A program made the position numbers and the translations under genes. The notes beneath the pieces are model-generated. The model was given only the letters and a program-made list of their open reading frames with translations. It searched no databases and had not been told where the DNA came from. Shown one piece after another: positions 17,425 to 26,991 of a DNA stretch of 64,000 bases. Numbering within the stretch: the stretch's first letter is position 1; each line of letters starts with the position of its first letter. Source of the stretch: Mesorhizobium sp. B2-7-2 (lineage in GTDB: Bacteria; Pseudomonadota; Alphaproteobacteria; Rhizobiales; Rhizobiaceae); the NCBI RefSeq assembly GCF_006440775.1, contig NZ_VFTZ01000006.1, forward strand, positions 1 through 64,000. The letters run 5' to 3'.

Positions 17425-18357
17425 TCAGTCTTCCAGCTTCTGCAGATGCTGTTCGAGATAGGGCCGCAGATGCTGGTGCTGCGCCGGCAGCCTCAGCGCC
17501 TCGCCGAGATGCGCGGTGTCCTCGTCGCGGTCGAAGCCCGGCTCGTTGGTCGACACCTCGAACAGCACGCCGCCCGGCGTGCGGAAATAGATCGCCCAGA
17601 AATAGTCGCGATCGATGACCGGCGTCACGCCATAGCCCGTGTCGACCAGCGCCTTGCGCACTTCCAGCTGTTTTGCGCGATCCTCGACCGCGAAAGCGAC
17701 ATGGTGCACCGAGCCGGCGCCGAGATTGGCAAAGCCGGCGCCCGGCAGCGATTCGATGTCGACGACATCGGCGCCGTTGCCGTTCTTGATCGCCAGCCGG
17801 CGGATATTGCCGGACTTGTCGACCTCCTCATAGCCCATGAATTTCAAAAGCTCCTCGGTGGCGCCGCCGTCCTTCAGCCGGAGCGAGACCGAGTGAAAGC
17901 CGCGGATCGCCTCGTCTGCGGGAACGCCGCCTTTGATCCACGGCGCTCTGTTGTCGGCCTTGTCCTCGACGAGCGCGAAACTGTCGCCGTCGGGACCGGT
18001 GAAAGTAAGCCGCTTCTCGCCAAAAGCTTCCGTGCGGGCGACGTTGCCCACGCCTTCATCGGCGAAGCGCTTTTCCCAATAGGCCAGCGTGCCTTCCGGC
18101 ACCGAGAACACCGTCGAGCCCACCTCGCCGACGCCGTGCCGGCCCTTGGCGATATCGGGGAACGGGAAATAGGTCATAACCGAACCCGGCGTGCCGACCT
18201 CGTCGGCATAGTAGAGATGGTAGACGTCCGGCGCGTCGAAATTGACGGTCTTCTTCACCCGGCGCAGACCAAGCTTTTTCGTAAAGAACTCATTGTTGCG
18301 GCGTGCATCGCTCGCCATCGAGGTGACGTGATGCAGCCCCTGTATCTGATTGAGCAT
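17425..18357 (-). CDS. Ring-cleaving dioxygenase, VOC superfamily (MhqE/MhqO-like)
   Basis: This 310 aa protein has two VOC modules, each with metal-ligand histidines and a glutamate. LHHVTSMASD lies near residue 6 and GFHSVSLRL near 151. HHVAFAVED lies near 216, and the glutamate is in GGVLFEVSTNEPGF near 268. GGAAGGAG stands just before the ATG at 18357, which fixes the start. Family members bind Fe(II) and open hydroquinone-type rings. It is first in an operon with the MhqD-like hydrolase and GNAT protein. Confidence 0.87.
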   Translation of the reverse strand: MLNQIQGLHHVTSMASDARRNNEFFTKKLGLRRVKKTVNFDAPDVYHLYYADEVGTPGSVMTYFPFPDIAKGRHGVGEVGSTVFSVPEGTLAYWEKRFADEGVGNVARTEAFGEKRLTFTGPDGDSFALVEDKADNRAPWIKGGVPADEAIRGFHSVSLRLKDGGATEELLKFMGYEEVDKSGNIRRLAIKNGNGADVVDIESLPGAGFANLGAGSVHHVAFAVEDRAKQLEVRKALVDTGYGVTPVIDRDYFWAIYFRTPGGVLFEVSTNEPGFDRDEDTAHLGEALRLPAQHQHLRPYLEQHLQKLED

Positions 18358-18470
18358 AGTCGTGCTCCTTCCGTTGTCCTTGTGCGGCCCTTGCCGCTGT
18401 CCACGCCAATATGAGGATAGGCGGTCCGGCCGCAAAGCGGGCAAACACAGAATGGACTGTATCATAAAAG

Positions 18471-18495
18471 TGAACGACCGTTCGAAATATGTTCA
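18471..18495. promoter_or_regulatory. Candidate operator upstream of the mhqED-like operon
   Basis: It contains the palindrome GAACGACCGTTC at 18472-18483. An outer pair TGAAC / GTTCA at 18471 and 18491 surrounds it. It lies in the divergent gap between dioxygenase and sulfatase, so it could serve either. No regulator gene is adjacent. Confidence 0.4.
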
Positions 18496-18570
18496 CCAAT
18501 CCGTCGCCAAGCTTGGCTTGCAACACTGGTGATTTCCGTTCCATCTGAGCGCTTCCACAAGGAGACGATC

Positions 18571-20168
<1,598 letters not shown>

Positions 20169-20205
20169 CATTCGTGTCGCTGCGTGGTATGCCAGCCCTT
20201 CTTTC

Positions 20206-20233
20206 GCCTACTGCCTATTTCCTACTGCCTATT
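20206..20233. repeat. Inverted degenerate copies of the heptanucleotide
   Basis: Four units (GCCTACT, GCCTATT, TCCTACT, GCCTATT) are reverse complements of AGTAGGC with substitutions. They lie 39 bp after the tandem array and four bases before the stop codon of the PRC-barrel gene. The two arrays could pair as a hairpin between these convergent genes. Confidence 0.8.
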
Positions 20234-20236
20234 CCC

Positions 20237-21604
20237 TCATTTCAGAATCATCCGCTGCTGGTCGCGGTTGGCGGCATAACTGCTCTTGTCATAGGCCGTT
20301 TGCGCCTGCAGCTGTTCCTTGGTGAAGTTGGTGTAGAGATATTTCTTGCCGTTCTTGTCGGTCATGAATTTGAGCTTATCCATGCCGATCGCCACTTCCT
20401 TGGCGCCGATGCCGAGGAAGCCGCCGACGTCGACAATGACCGCGTCAGGCTTGTTGTCGGGCGTCAGCACGACATCGCCGATCGAACCGATCTTGTCGTC
20501 GTTTGCGCCATAGACCGTCGTGCCCTTGAGGTCGTCGACGCGCATATTGCCCATCGGCATCTCGGTCAGTGTCGACTTGTCGATGGAAGCGGTCTTGGTC
20601 TGGTCGGTGGCAGCGCCGCTATTATCGGCGGGCTTGTTCTCAGCCGTGCTCTGGGCCGGCGGCGTCGCAGGCTTGTTCTCGGCCGTCGATTTGGCGGGCT
20701 CTGCCGGCTTCGCTCCCTTATCGGACGTCGTGCCCGAAGCGACCACCGCAGGCGTGGTCGTTGCCGGCGCGTTGTTCGCGGCCGTCGTCGTGCCGGGCGC
20801 CGGATCATAGGGCTTGCGGTCGAACTCCGGCTGGGCCTGCAGCTGCTCCTTCGTCGTCTCGGCCACCAGCCAGCGGTCGCCGTTCTTCTCCGCCCATTTC
20901 GCCTTGTCGAAGTCGAAAGTGACGTTCTTCGTGCCGATGCCGAGGAAGCCGCCGACGCCGATCACCAGCGACTCGGCCTTGCCGTCCTTGGCAAGCACGA
21001 TGTCCTTCACGTCACCGATCTTCTGGGCGTCGTCCGCAGTGCCGTTATAAACCGACTCGCCCATGATGTTGGTGGCGAGGTTGCCCTCCGCCTTCTTCAC
21101 CGGCTCGGCCGGTGCGGCCGCGGGAGCCTGGGCTGTCGTCGTGTTATTGGCGGGCTGCGTAGCGCCGGTCGACTGCGCCGGCGCCGGATCATAAGGCTTG
21201 CGGTCGAATGCCGGCAAAGCGCTCAGCTCCTCTTTGGTCGACTTGGCGACCAGCCAGCGGTCGCCATTCTTCTCTGCCCATTCCAGCTTGCCGTAGTCGA
21301 AAGCGACGTCCTTCTTGCCGACGCCAAGGAACCCGCCGACCCCGATGATGGCCGACTTGGCATTGCCGCTGGCATCGAAGACGACATCGTCAACCTTGCC
21401 GATATTCTGTGCATCGTCTCCCGTGCCGTTATAAACGGACTCGCCGATAATATTGCTCATCAGGGCGCCATCGGCGCGCGGGACCGGCGCCGGATTCTCG
21501 GCTGCTGGGGGCTGTGGAGCCGGGGCGGGCGTCGTCTGCGCGAACGCGCCGGTTGCTAGCAGTGTTGCGATCGCGGTCGTCGCAAAAAGAGTGCGGATCA
21601 TCAT
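20237..21604 (-). CDS. Exported protein with three PRC-barrel domains
   Basis: This 455 aa protein has a signal peptide (residues 1-22, cleavage after GAFA). Three PRC-barrel repeats follow, at about 45-145, 180-280 and 350-445. Each carries a GGFLG(V/I)G core and ends with a KEQL/KEEL plus FDRKPYDPAP-like tail. The linkers are Ala/Thr/Pro/Lys-rich and of low complexity. AGGAG precedes the ATG. Single PRC-barrel proteins are common in stressed alphaproteobacteria, but a triple one is longer than usual. The gene is preceded by an EcfG-type promoter at 21696-21720. Confidence 0.85.
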   Translation of the reverse strand: MMIRTLFATTAIATLLATGAFAQTTPAPAPQPPAAENPAPVPRADGALMSNIIGESVYNGTGDDAQNIGKVDDVVFDASGNAKSAIIGVGGFLGVGKKDVAFDYGKLEWAEKNGDRWLVAKSTKEELSALPAFDRKPYDPAPAQSTGATQPANNTTTAQAPAAAPAEPVKKAEGNLATNIMGESVYNGTADDAQKIGDVKDIVLAKDGKAESLVIGVGGFLGIGTKNVTFDFDKAKWAEKNGDRWLVAETTKEQLQAQPEFDRKPYDPAPGTTTAANNAPATTTPAVVASGTTSDKGAKPAEPAKSTAENKPATPPAQSTAENKPADNSGAATDQTKTASIDKSTLTEMPMGNMRVDDLKGTTVYGANDDKIGSIGDVVLTPDNKPDAVIVDVGGFLGIGAKEVAIGMDKLKFMTDKNGKKYLYTNFTKEQLQAQTAYDKSSYAANRDQQRMILK

Positions 21605-21695
21605 GGTGGTCTCTCCTCGTGCCTGATCTGTGCATGACGCTTCCTTGGCCAGCCTCTTGACGGCAGGTCGGAAGCGGCAATGTCTACAGGTTCAC

Positions 21696-21720
21696 AACGT
21701 TGTGACCGGAGGGTTGTTCC
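21696..21720 (-). promoter_or_regulatory. EcfG-type promoter of the PRC-barrel gene
   Basis: On the minus strand GGAAC (21720-21716) is followed after exactly 16 bp by CGTT (21699-21696), about 92 bp before the start codon. This matches the EcfG consensus of alphaproteobacteria. Confidence 0.8.
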
Positions 21721-21764
21721 AACCGCAACGCGTTCACGCGTCCGTGGATCGCCGACCTCCGGGT

Positions 21765-21790
21765 GGAACCTTTGCGGCGGCGTCCTCGTT
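21765..21790 (+). promoter_or_regulatory. EcfG-type promoter of the lipid kinase gene
   Basis: GGAAC at 21765-21769 and CGTT at 21787-21790 are separated by 17 bp, and the second element is followed by T. The start codon is 55 bp downstream. Confidence 0.7.
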
Positions 21791-21844
21791 TCAGCCTGCG
21801 GCTGAGGGTCTGCCGGCTCAAAGTGACCCGACACGGAGCAGGAT

Positions 21845-22765
21845 ATGCGGTTTGCTGCGGTGCTGAACCAGGACGGCGGCACCCTCCGTACCATCGACAT
21901 CGAAGTGTTTTCCGAAAAGCTGCATCAGACCCTCGAAGCGGCGGGGCATTCGGTCGAGATCGACATCGTTGCCGGTCGCGACGTCGCCACAGCGCTGGAA
22001 AAGGCAATCGCCAGGCGAAATATCGACGTTGTTCTCGCCGGCGGCGGCGACGGCACGATTTCCACCGCGGCATCCCTCCTCATGAACAAGAAGAAGGCCC
22101 TGGCCATCTTGCCGGCCGGCACGATGAACCTGTTTGCGCGCGGCCTGGGCATCCCGCAGACACTGGAAGCGGCGTTGCAGTCTTTTGCCGACGGCGAGGT
22201 GATCGCCGTCGATATGGCGAGCGCCAACGGCCAGCCTTTCGTGCATCAGTTCTCCGTCGGCATGCACGCCAAGATGGTCCAGCTGCGCGAGAAAATGGAT
22301 TTCGGCTCGCGCCTTGGAAAGATGCAGGCGTCCGTGCGCGCGGCGTGGGCGGCTATCAAGAACCCGCCGGCGCTCAAGGTGAGCCTGAGCATCGGCAAGG
22401 CCGAGATCGTCGCCCGCACGACCGGCATCGGCATCTCCAACAATCTGTTCGGCGAAGGCCACCTGCCCTATGCCGACAACCCGGCTGGCGGCGTGCTCGG
22501 CATCTATGTCAGCGTCGCGCGCCGGCGTCATCATCTGGCGAAGCTGCTGCTGGACATGCTGCGCGGCAGGTTGCGCCAGAGCGCGCATGTCGAAGTGCAT
22601 CAGGCTGGCAAGGTCGTGCTGAAAATCCGTTCGCCCACCAGGAAGTTCAGCGCGGTGCTGGACGGCGAATTGATCCGGCTGGAGAGGGAAACCACGGTCG
22701 AGAGTCACCCCGGCGCGCTGAACGTGCTTGTCCCCTCCCGCAATGCGCAGGCAAAGGCGGCGTGA
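21845..22765 (+). CDS. Diacylglycerol kinase family lipid kinase
   Basis: This 306 aa protein has the nucleotide-binding loop LAGGGDGTIST at residues 64-74 and LPAGTMNLFARGLG at 89-102. These are hallmarks of the DagK/YegS/BmrU family, which phosphorylates diacylglycerol or related lipids with ATP. The C-terminal domain, from about residue 120, contains the second fold and SPTRKFSAVLDGEL. It lies divergent to the PRC-barrel gene, and both carry EcfG-type promoters. This suggests lipid remodelling under general stress (inference). Confidence 0.88.
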   Translation: MRFAAVLNQDGGTLRTIDIEVFSEKLHQTLEAAGHSVEIDIVAGRDVATALEKAIARRNIDVVLAGGGDGTISTAASLLMNKKKALAILPAGTMNLFARGLGIPQTLEAALQSFADGEVIAVDMASANGQPFVHQFSVGMHAKMVQLREKMDFGSRLGKMQASVRAAWAAIKNPPALKVSLSIGKAEIVARTTGIGISNNLFGEGHLPYADNPAGGVLGIYVSVARRRHHLAKLLLDMLRGRLRQSAHVEVHQAGKVVLKIRSPTRKFSAVLDGELIRLERETTVESHPGALNVLVPSRNAQAKAA

Positions 22766-22773
22766 TGGAAAGA

Positions 22774-22977
22774 TCAGCTGCCTTGAGTGGATTTCTGCTC
22801 GGCGGGCGGCGCCGTCGGCACGTTCTGCTGGGTCGTCGGCGACTTGATCAGCTCGCCGTAGATCTCGACCGCGCCCCACGCGATGAAGGCGAGCAGCAGC
22901 CCGGCGATGAGGATTCTGAGGGCATGCCAGCCCCAATGCCCCTGGCGAGCTTTGTCTTCAGGTACGATCTTGGTCAC
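22774..22977 (-). CDS. Small single-pass membrane protein (67 aa)
   Basis: A cytoplasmic N-terminus with GHWGWHALR leads to one membrane helix at about residues 20-41. A Thr/Pro/Gln-rich tail (PTTQQNVPTAPPAEQ) follows. It is convergent with the lipid kinase gene, with eight bases between stops. An EcfG-type promoter lies 54 bp upstream of its start, which supports expression. The family is not recognised. Confidence 0.65.
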   Translation of the reverse strand: MTKIVPEDKARQGHWGWHALRILIAGLLLAFIAWGAVEIYGELIKSPTTQQNVPTAPPAEQKSTQGS

Positions 22978-23030
22978 GATTGGCCTCCATGCTGCGCGGC
23001 GGCGGGCGCTTCAGGCACGACATGGTCGGT

Positions 23031-23055
23031 AACGGATCCTGTTCGGGAAGGTTCC
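23031..23055 (-). promoter_or_regulatory. EcfG-type promoter of the 67 aa membrane protein gene
   Basis: The minus strand carries GGAAC at 23055-23051, a 16 bp spacer and CGTT at 23034-23031. Confidence 0.75.
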
Positions 23056-23134
23056 GTGTCGGGAAAGACGCCCAGCAAGCATGCGGCAACCGATTGCGTG
23101 TATATGATGGTCGATTGCGTGGCGTTTTGAGGGA

Positions 23135-24661
23135 ATGGTGAGCAGCAAGGTGGATAGTTTGCCGGCAGACGTCAGCCGCGTCGTGATCGATGCGGAGCGG
23201 CTCGCCTTGCTTCAGGGCCTGGGCGCCATGGATACGGCAACCGATCCGGACTTCGACCGTATCACCGGTCTCGCTGCGGCAATCGCCGAAGCGCCCGTCG
23301 CGCTGGTGAACCTGATCGGCAGCAGTCGCCGGCGGTTAAAGGCGCGCATCGGTCTCGACGAGAAGGAGACGCCGACCAGCACTTCCTTCTGCGCCCACGC
23401 CATCGCCGCCGGCGACGATCCCATGGTGGTGACCGACGCCACGCTCGATCCGCGTTTCGCCGACAATCCGCTGGTCACGGGCAAGCAGCACATCCGTTTT
23501 TTTGTCGGCGTGCCGATGGTGGTGGCCGGTGCCAGGATCGGGACGCTCTGCGTGCTCGATCGCCAGCCGAGACCGTTTCCGGCCGAGGACAAGCTGGCGA
23601 AGCTGAGGACGCTGGCCGACCTCGCGGCCAGCCTGTTCACGCTGAAGGACGCCACCCGCGACGGCGCCATCGCCAAGGCGGAACTGGCGCGCGAGGAAAA
23701 GCGCCGCGCCATCGCGCTCGACGCCGCCTCGCTGGCGAGCTGGGCGTGGGACATACGCACCGACATGATCGAATGCGACACACTTCTGGCCGAGCTTTTC
23801 AACCTGCCGCCTTCGAACCGGCTGAAGGCGCGCGACATCCTGCGCGCCATCGACCCGCGCGACGTCTATCAGACCGAGACACGTTTCCGCGACGCGCTGA
23901 GCGGCAGCGACGACTATTTTGGCGAGTACCGGGTCAAGGGGTCCCATCCACCCCGCTGGATCGCCACGCGCGGACGCGTGATCGAACGCGATGGCGAGGG
24001 CAAGCCGACGCTGATCTTCGGCGTCAACTACGACATAACCGAGCGCAAGCTCGGCGACGAGCGGCAGCGCCTCTTGCTGCGTGAGCTCAACCACCGCGTC
24101 AAGAACACATTGGCGACCGTGCAGGCGCTGGCGACGCAGACCGTCCGCCACGCTCGCCAGCCGAGTGCGTTCCTGGAGGCCTTCGGTGCCAGGCTGCAGG
24201 CGCTCGGCGCCGCCCATAGCCTGCTGTCCGACCGCGAATGGCGCGGCATTGGCATCGGCGAATTGGCACGCATCGAGGTCAGGCCTTTCGACACGGGCCG
24301 CCAGTCGCGTATCGCGATTTCGGGTCCCGAGCTTCTGCTCTCGCCCGATCAAGCGGTCGGGCTCGGCCTGATCCTGCATGAGCTCGCCAGCAACGCGCTG
24401 AAATACGGCTCGCTCTCCGCGTCGTCGGGAAAAGTCGATCTCGACTGGAAGACGCAAGGCCGCAAAGGCGCGCGCCGCCTGGTGCTGACCTGGCGCGAAA
24501 GCGGTGGGCCGCGCGTCGAGCCTCCGGATCGCCAAGGTTTTGGCTCGATCCTGATCCGCCGCAGCCTTGCCAAGGTCATCGACAGCGAGGTGACCCACGA
24601 ATTTCGCCCGGACGGCGTCTTCGCCGAAATATCGATGCCGCTCGAATCGTCCTTGAAATGA
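23135..24661 (+). CDS. HWE-family sensor histidine kinase with GAF and PAS domains
   Basis: This 508 aa cytoplasmic kinase has a GAF domain at residues 25-170 and a PAS domain with PAC end (ITERK) at 195-305. The HWE/HisKA_2 dimerisation domain follows, with the phospho-accepting H320 in LLLRELNHRVKN, then an ATPase domain (HELASNALKYG near 416). Kinases of this type often feed PhyR. The phyR gene lies 3.3 kb downstream. No EcfG-type promoter was seen before it, unlike its neighbours. GTG at 23138 is an alternative start. Confidence 0.87.
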   Translation: MVSSKVDSLPADVSRVVIDAERLALLQGLGAMDTATDPDFDRITGLAAAIAEAPVALVNLIGSSRRRLKARIGLDEKETPTSTSFCAHAIAAGDDPMVVTDATLDPRFADNPLVTGKQHIRFFVGVPMVVAGARIGTLCVLDRQPRPFPAEDKLAKLRTLADLAASLFTLKDATRDGAIAKAELAREEKRRAIALDAASLASWAWDIRTDMIECDTLLAELFNLPPSNRLKARDILRAIDPRDVYQTETRFRDALSGSDDYFGEYRVKGSHPPRWIATRGRVIERDGEGKPTLIFGVNYDITERKLGDERQRLLLRELNHRVKNTLATVQALATQTVRHARQPSAFLEAFGARLQALGAAHSLLSDREWRGIGIGELARIEVRPFDTGRQSRIAISGPELLLSPDQAVGLGLILHELASNALKYGSLSASSGKVDLDWKTQGRKGARRLVLTWRESGGPRVEPPDRQGFGSILIRRSLAKVIDSEVTHEFRPDGVFAEISMPLESSLK

Positions 24662-24676
24662 GCGCTCCGGCACTGC

Positions 24677-25141
24677 TCAAGGCAAGTCTTCCGGGTCCGG
24701 CTTCGACGGCCCGGACTTGGTGTTCTCGCGATAGATAGCATACGCGACGACCGCCAGGGCAGGCGCGACAATGGCTCCAAGCCCGCCTTTGCTTTTGGCG
24801 AGGACCGGAAGCAAGGCAAGTGCGGCGGTAACGCCCGCCGCCGTCATATCGGCCTGGCGCCGCCGCGCGCGGCGCTTGCTGCGCATGCCGGCCATCAGCT
24901 TGTGAATGACGAGGATGAGCCCGGCAACCACCAGGAAGCCGATGCCGAAGCCGAGACTGGTCGCCATCGGCCCGTAGCGGACCGCCAGCCAGATGTAGGC
25001 GGCGCCGATGAGGAAGCCGACACCGCACAAGGCGAAAATGGCGGCAAGCCCGTAGAGGATTGCCGCGGTCCGCGCCCTATGCAACGCGGCCATCGCCTCG
25101 CCCGAGGCGAGGGCCGAGATCAGCGAGACAAGCGCCCCCAT
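24677..25141 (-). CDS. Phage-holin-superfamily membrane protein (Holin-X-like)
   Basis: This 154 aa protein has two long hydrophobic segments, near residues 26-53 and 60-82, then a strongly basic loop (RSKRRARRRQ). A further weakly hydrophobic stretch follows. It resembles the putative actinobacterial Holin-X / phage holin family proteins found beside DUF883 genes in Gram-negative bacteria. It is not evidence for a prophage. It lies six bases after the DUF883 gene and should share its EcfG-type promoter. Confidence 0.75.
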   Translation of the reverse strand: MGALVSLISALASGEAMAALHRARTAAILYGLAAIFALCGVGFLIGAAYIWLAVRYGPMATSLGFGIGFLVVAGLILVIHKLMAGMRSKRRARRRQADMTAAGVTAALALLPVLAKSKGGLGAIVAPALAVVAYAIYRENTKSGPSKPDPEDLP

Positions 25142-25147
25142 CTGCGG

Positions 25148-25474
25148 TTAGCGGCGGGAAAGCAGGGCGAACAGGTAACCGACGCCCGCCGCGATGGCCA
25201 GCGAGGTCACCGGCTTCTCGCGCACCTTGGCGATCAGCTGCGCTTCGATATCCTCGGCGCTTCCGCGCATGCTCTCGAACGCGGCTTCGCCCTGCGCGCG
25301 CAATTGCTCGACGCCGTCCGCGGCGGCGCGACGGGCCGCGCCATAGCCGTGTTGACCGGTCGTGGCGAGTTGCTCGGTGAGTCGCTGGATGTCCGCTTTC
25401 AGTTGCTCGATATCGGCCTCCAGATCGGCGGCGGTTGCTTCGTCTGTGGCGGATTTGCCTGCGGCGGTTGCCAT
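25148..25474 (-). CDS. DUF883 / YqjD-like membrane-anchored protein
   Basis: This 108 aa protein has a long N-terminal amphipathic coiled coil (LEADIEQLKADIQRLTEQL near residue 17). One C-terminal helix follows (PVTSLAIAAGVGYLFALL) and it ends in SRR, the typical DUF883 end. In Escherichia coli, relatives such as YqjD tether ribosomes to the inner membrane in stationary phase. An EcfG-type promoter stands 31 bp upstream. It is the first gene of a two-gene unit with the holin-like protein. Confidence 0.88.
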   Translation of the reverse strand: MATAAGKSATDEATAADLEADIEQLKADIQRLTEQLATTGQHGYGAARRAAADGVEQLRAQGEAAFESMRGSAEDIEAQLIAKVREKPVTSLAIAAGVGYLFALLSRR

Positions 25475-25504
25475 TCTCTAACTCCTTGTGTTTGCGTTGG
25501 TTTC

Positions 25505-25529
25505 AACGCCCGTTCGGCGCCATGGTTCC
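25505..25529 (-). promoter_or_regulatory. EcfG-type promoter of the DUF883-holin unit
   Basis: On the minus strand GGAAC (25529-25525), a 16 bp spacer and CGTT (25508-25505) lie 31 bp before the ATG. It is a perfect match to the core consensus. Confidence 0.8.
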
Positions 25530-25547
25530 GGTCGTCGCAAGCCAAAC

Positions 25548-26300
25548 CTAGATCAGCGGCCTGCATTCCTCGCCTAGCCCCTCCCAGCGGGCAAGCTTCT
25601 TCAGCCCGTCATAGTCGATCACTTCGCAACCGCCGTCTCGCCACATGATGAGCTTGCGGTCCATCAGCTTGCGAATCGTCTTGTTGGTATGGACCAGCGA
25701 GAGGCCGAGCGTGTCGGCGATGTGCTGTTGCGTGATCGGGATCTGCACCGGTGTCTTGCCATTGAGCCCGGCGCCGCGAGCCCGGCGGGCGATGAAGGCG
25801 ATAAGATAGGCGGCGCGTTCAAGCGCGGTGCGGCGGCCGATGCTGAGCAGGTTCTCATCCAGCATGCGCTCCTCGCGCGACGCGATCCAGGTGATGTCAT
25901 AGGCAAGGCCGGGATGGTTGCGATAGAGTTCCTGCAGCTGATCGCGTTCGAAAACGCAAAGCAGCATCGGCGACAGGGCTTCGACGGAATGCTGCATTTC
26001 GCCCATCAGACTTCCCTGCAGGCCGATGAGGTCGCCAGGCATGGAAAAATTGAGGATCTGCCGGCGCCCGTCGGGCAAAAGCTTGTAGCGGAACGCCCAA
26101 CCCGACAGCACCGTGTAAAGATGCGCGCTGTGGCTGCCTTCGACCAGCACGGTCGCACCTTTGTCGACAGCCAATTCGCCACGCTTGAAGGTGTCGATAA
26201 ATGACAATTCCTGCTCGTCGAATTCGCGGAAGGCCGGCAGCGGCCGCAGCGGGCATTTTTCGCAAGGATATTGGCGAGTGGCAACCAAACGTGCGGACAT
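25548..26300 (-). CDS. Crp/Fnr family transcriptional regulator
   Basis: This 250 aa protein has a cyclic-nucleotide-binding-like domain at about residues 25-145 and a winged helix with ITQQHIADTLGLSLVHTNKTI near 186. The N-terminus carries a CxxC pair (PCEKCPLRP, residues 11-19). Only two cysteines are clustered there, not the three of FNR, so an oxygen-sensing Fe-S cluster is uncertain. ATG 26300 is chosen because GAGGGG precedes it. It has an EcfG-type promoter and would add a second regulatory tier to the stress response. Confidence 0.85.
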   Translation of the reverse strand: MSARLVATRQYPCEKCPLRPLPAFREFDEQELSFIDTFKRGELAVDKGATVLVEGSHSAHLYTVLSGWAFRYKLLPDGRRQILNFSMPGDLIGLQGSLMGEMQHSVEALSPMLLCVFERDQLQELYRNHPGLAYDITWIASREERMLDENLLSIGRRTALERAAYLIAFIARRARGAGLNGKTPVQIPITQQHIADTLGLSLVHTNKTIRKLMDRKLIMWRDGGCEVIDYDGLKKLARWEGLGEECRPLI

Positions 26301-26342
26301 TTCGACCCCTCTTCGAAATCCCTGCCCTAAGGGGCGCAAGGA

Positions 26343-26367
26343 AACGTTTGAGGGGGGCAGCGGTTCC
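26343..26367 (-). promoter_or_regulatory. EcfG-type promoter of the Crp/Fnr regulator gene
   Basis: On the minus strand GGAAC (26367-26363), a 16 bp spacer and CGTT followed by T (26346-26342) lie 42 bp upstream of the chosen start. Confidence 0.8.
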
Positions 26368-26452
26368 GCCGGGCGTCACGCCCATGTCTTTTTTAAATGA
26401 CATCGTGACGGATTGCGCGCATGAGTGCGACTGCCAAGGAGACACCCCATAA

Positions 26453-26836
26453 GTGACAGCATTGCTTGACGGATTGCGCATTCTCGTCCTCGAAGACGAG
26501 TTCCTGATAGCGATGGATGTCGAGCAGCTTTGCCGTGACCACGGCGCCGCGGATGTGACGATCGCGCGAGAGATCGCCGACATCGACGGACGGGCGCTGC
26601 CCTCGAGCTTCGACGCGGCAGTTGTCGATCTGATGCTTGGCGGGGTGTCGACCCTGGATTTCGCCGCGCGGTTGCGCGCAGAGGGCGTGCCGTTCGTATT
26701 CGCCTCCGGCTATGCGGATTCGGACGAAGTCAAGAACTCGTTCCCCGACATTCGACTGGTGACCAAGCCTTACTCGGGCGACGATCTCGTCGAAGCCGTG
26801 GCGATCGCCTGCGGACGGGCCGCTCCGGCGGCCTGA
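26453..26836 (+). CDS. Single-domain response regulator
   Basis: This 127 aa receiver domain has no output domain. Acidic pocket residues are at LEDE (13-16), the phospho-acceptor is D59 in AVVDLML, and the conserved lysine is K105 in VTKPYSG. FVFASGYAD near residue 81 resembles the FATGY signature of stress-linked single-domain receivers such as SdrG/MrrA (from memory). It starts at GTG, with AAGGAG 11 bases upstream. It probably serves as a phosphate shuttle or sink in the PhyR network. Confidence 0.85.
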   Translation: MTALLDGLRILVLEDEFLIAMDVEQLCRDHGAADVTIAREIADIDGRALPSSFDAAVVDLMLGGVSTLDFAARLRAEGVPFVFASGYADSDEVKNSFPDIRLVTKPYSGDDLVEAVAIACGRAAPAA

Positions 26837-26991
26837 CGGCCGCCGCCGAGGCGATCTCAGGCCGCCTTGCGCGCTCACATCATGGCCGGTGCGAATCCGG
26901 GTTCCTCAAGGAAATGCCGGATACGTCAAGCGCGCCGAATGACGACGCCCAATAGCGCGAGCAGGAACTTGTCGCCTTCGCGTCCCGAAAG

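Noticed and set aside
24677..25141. Holin-like protein as evidence of a prophage
   Set aside because: No other phage gene is nearby. The gene is paired with DUF883 under an EcfG-type promoter, as in non-phage genomes.
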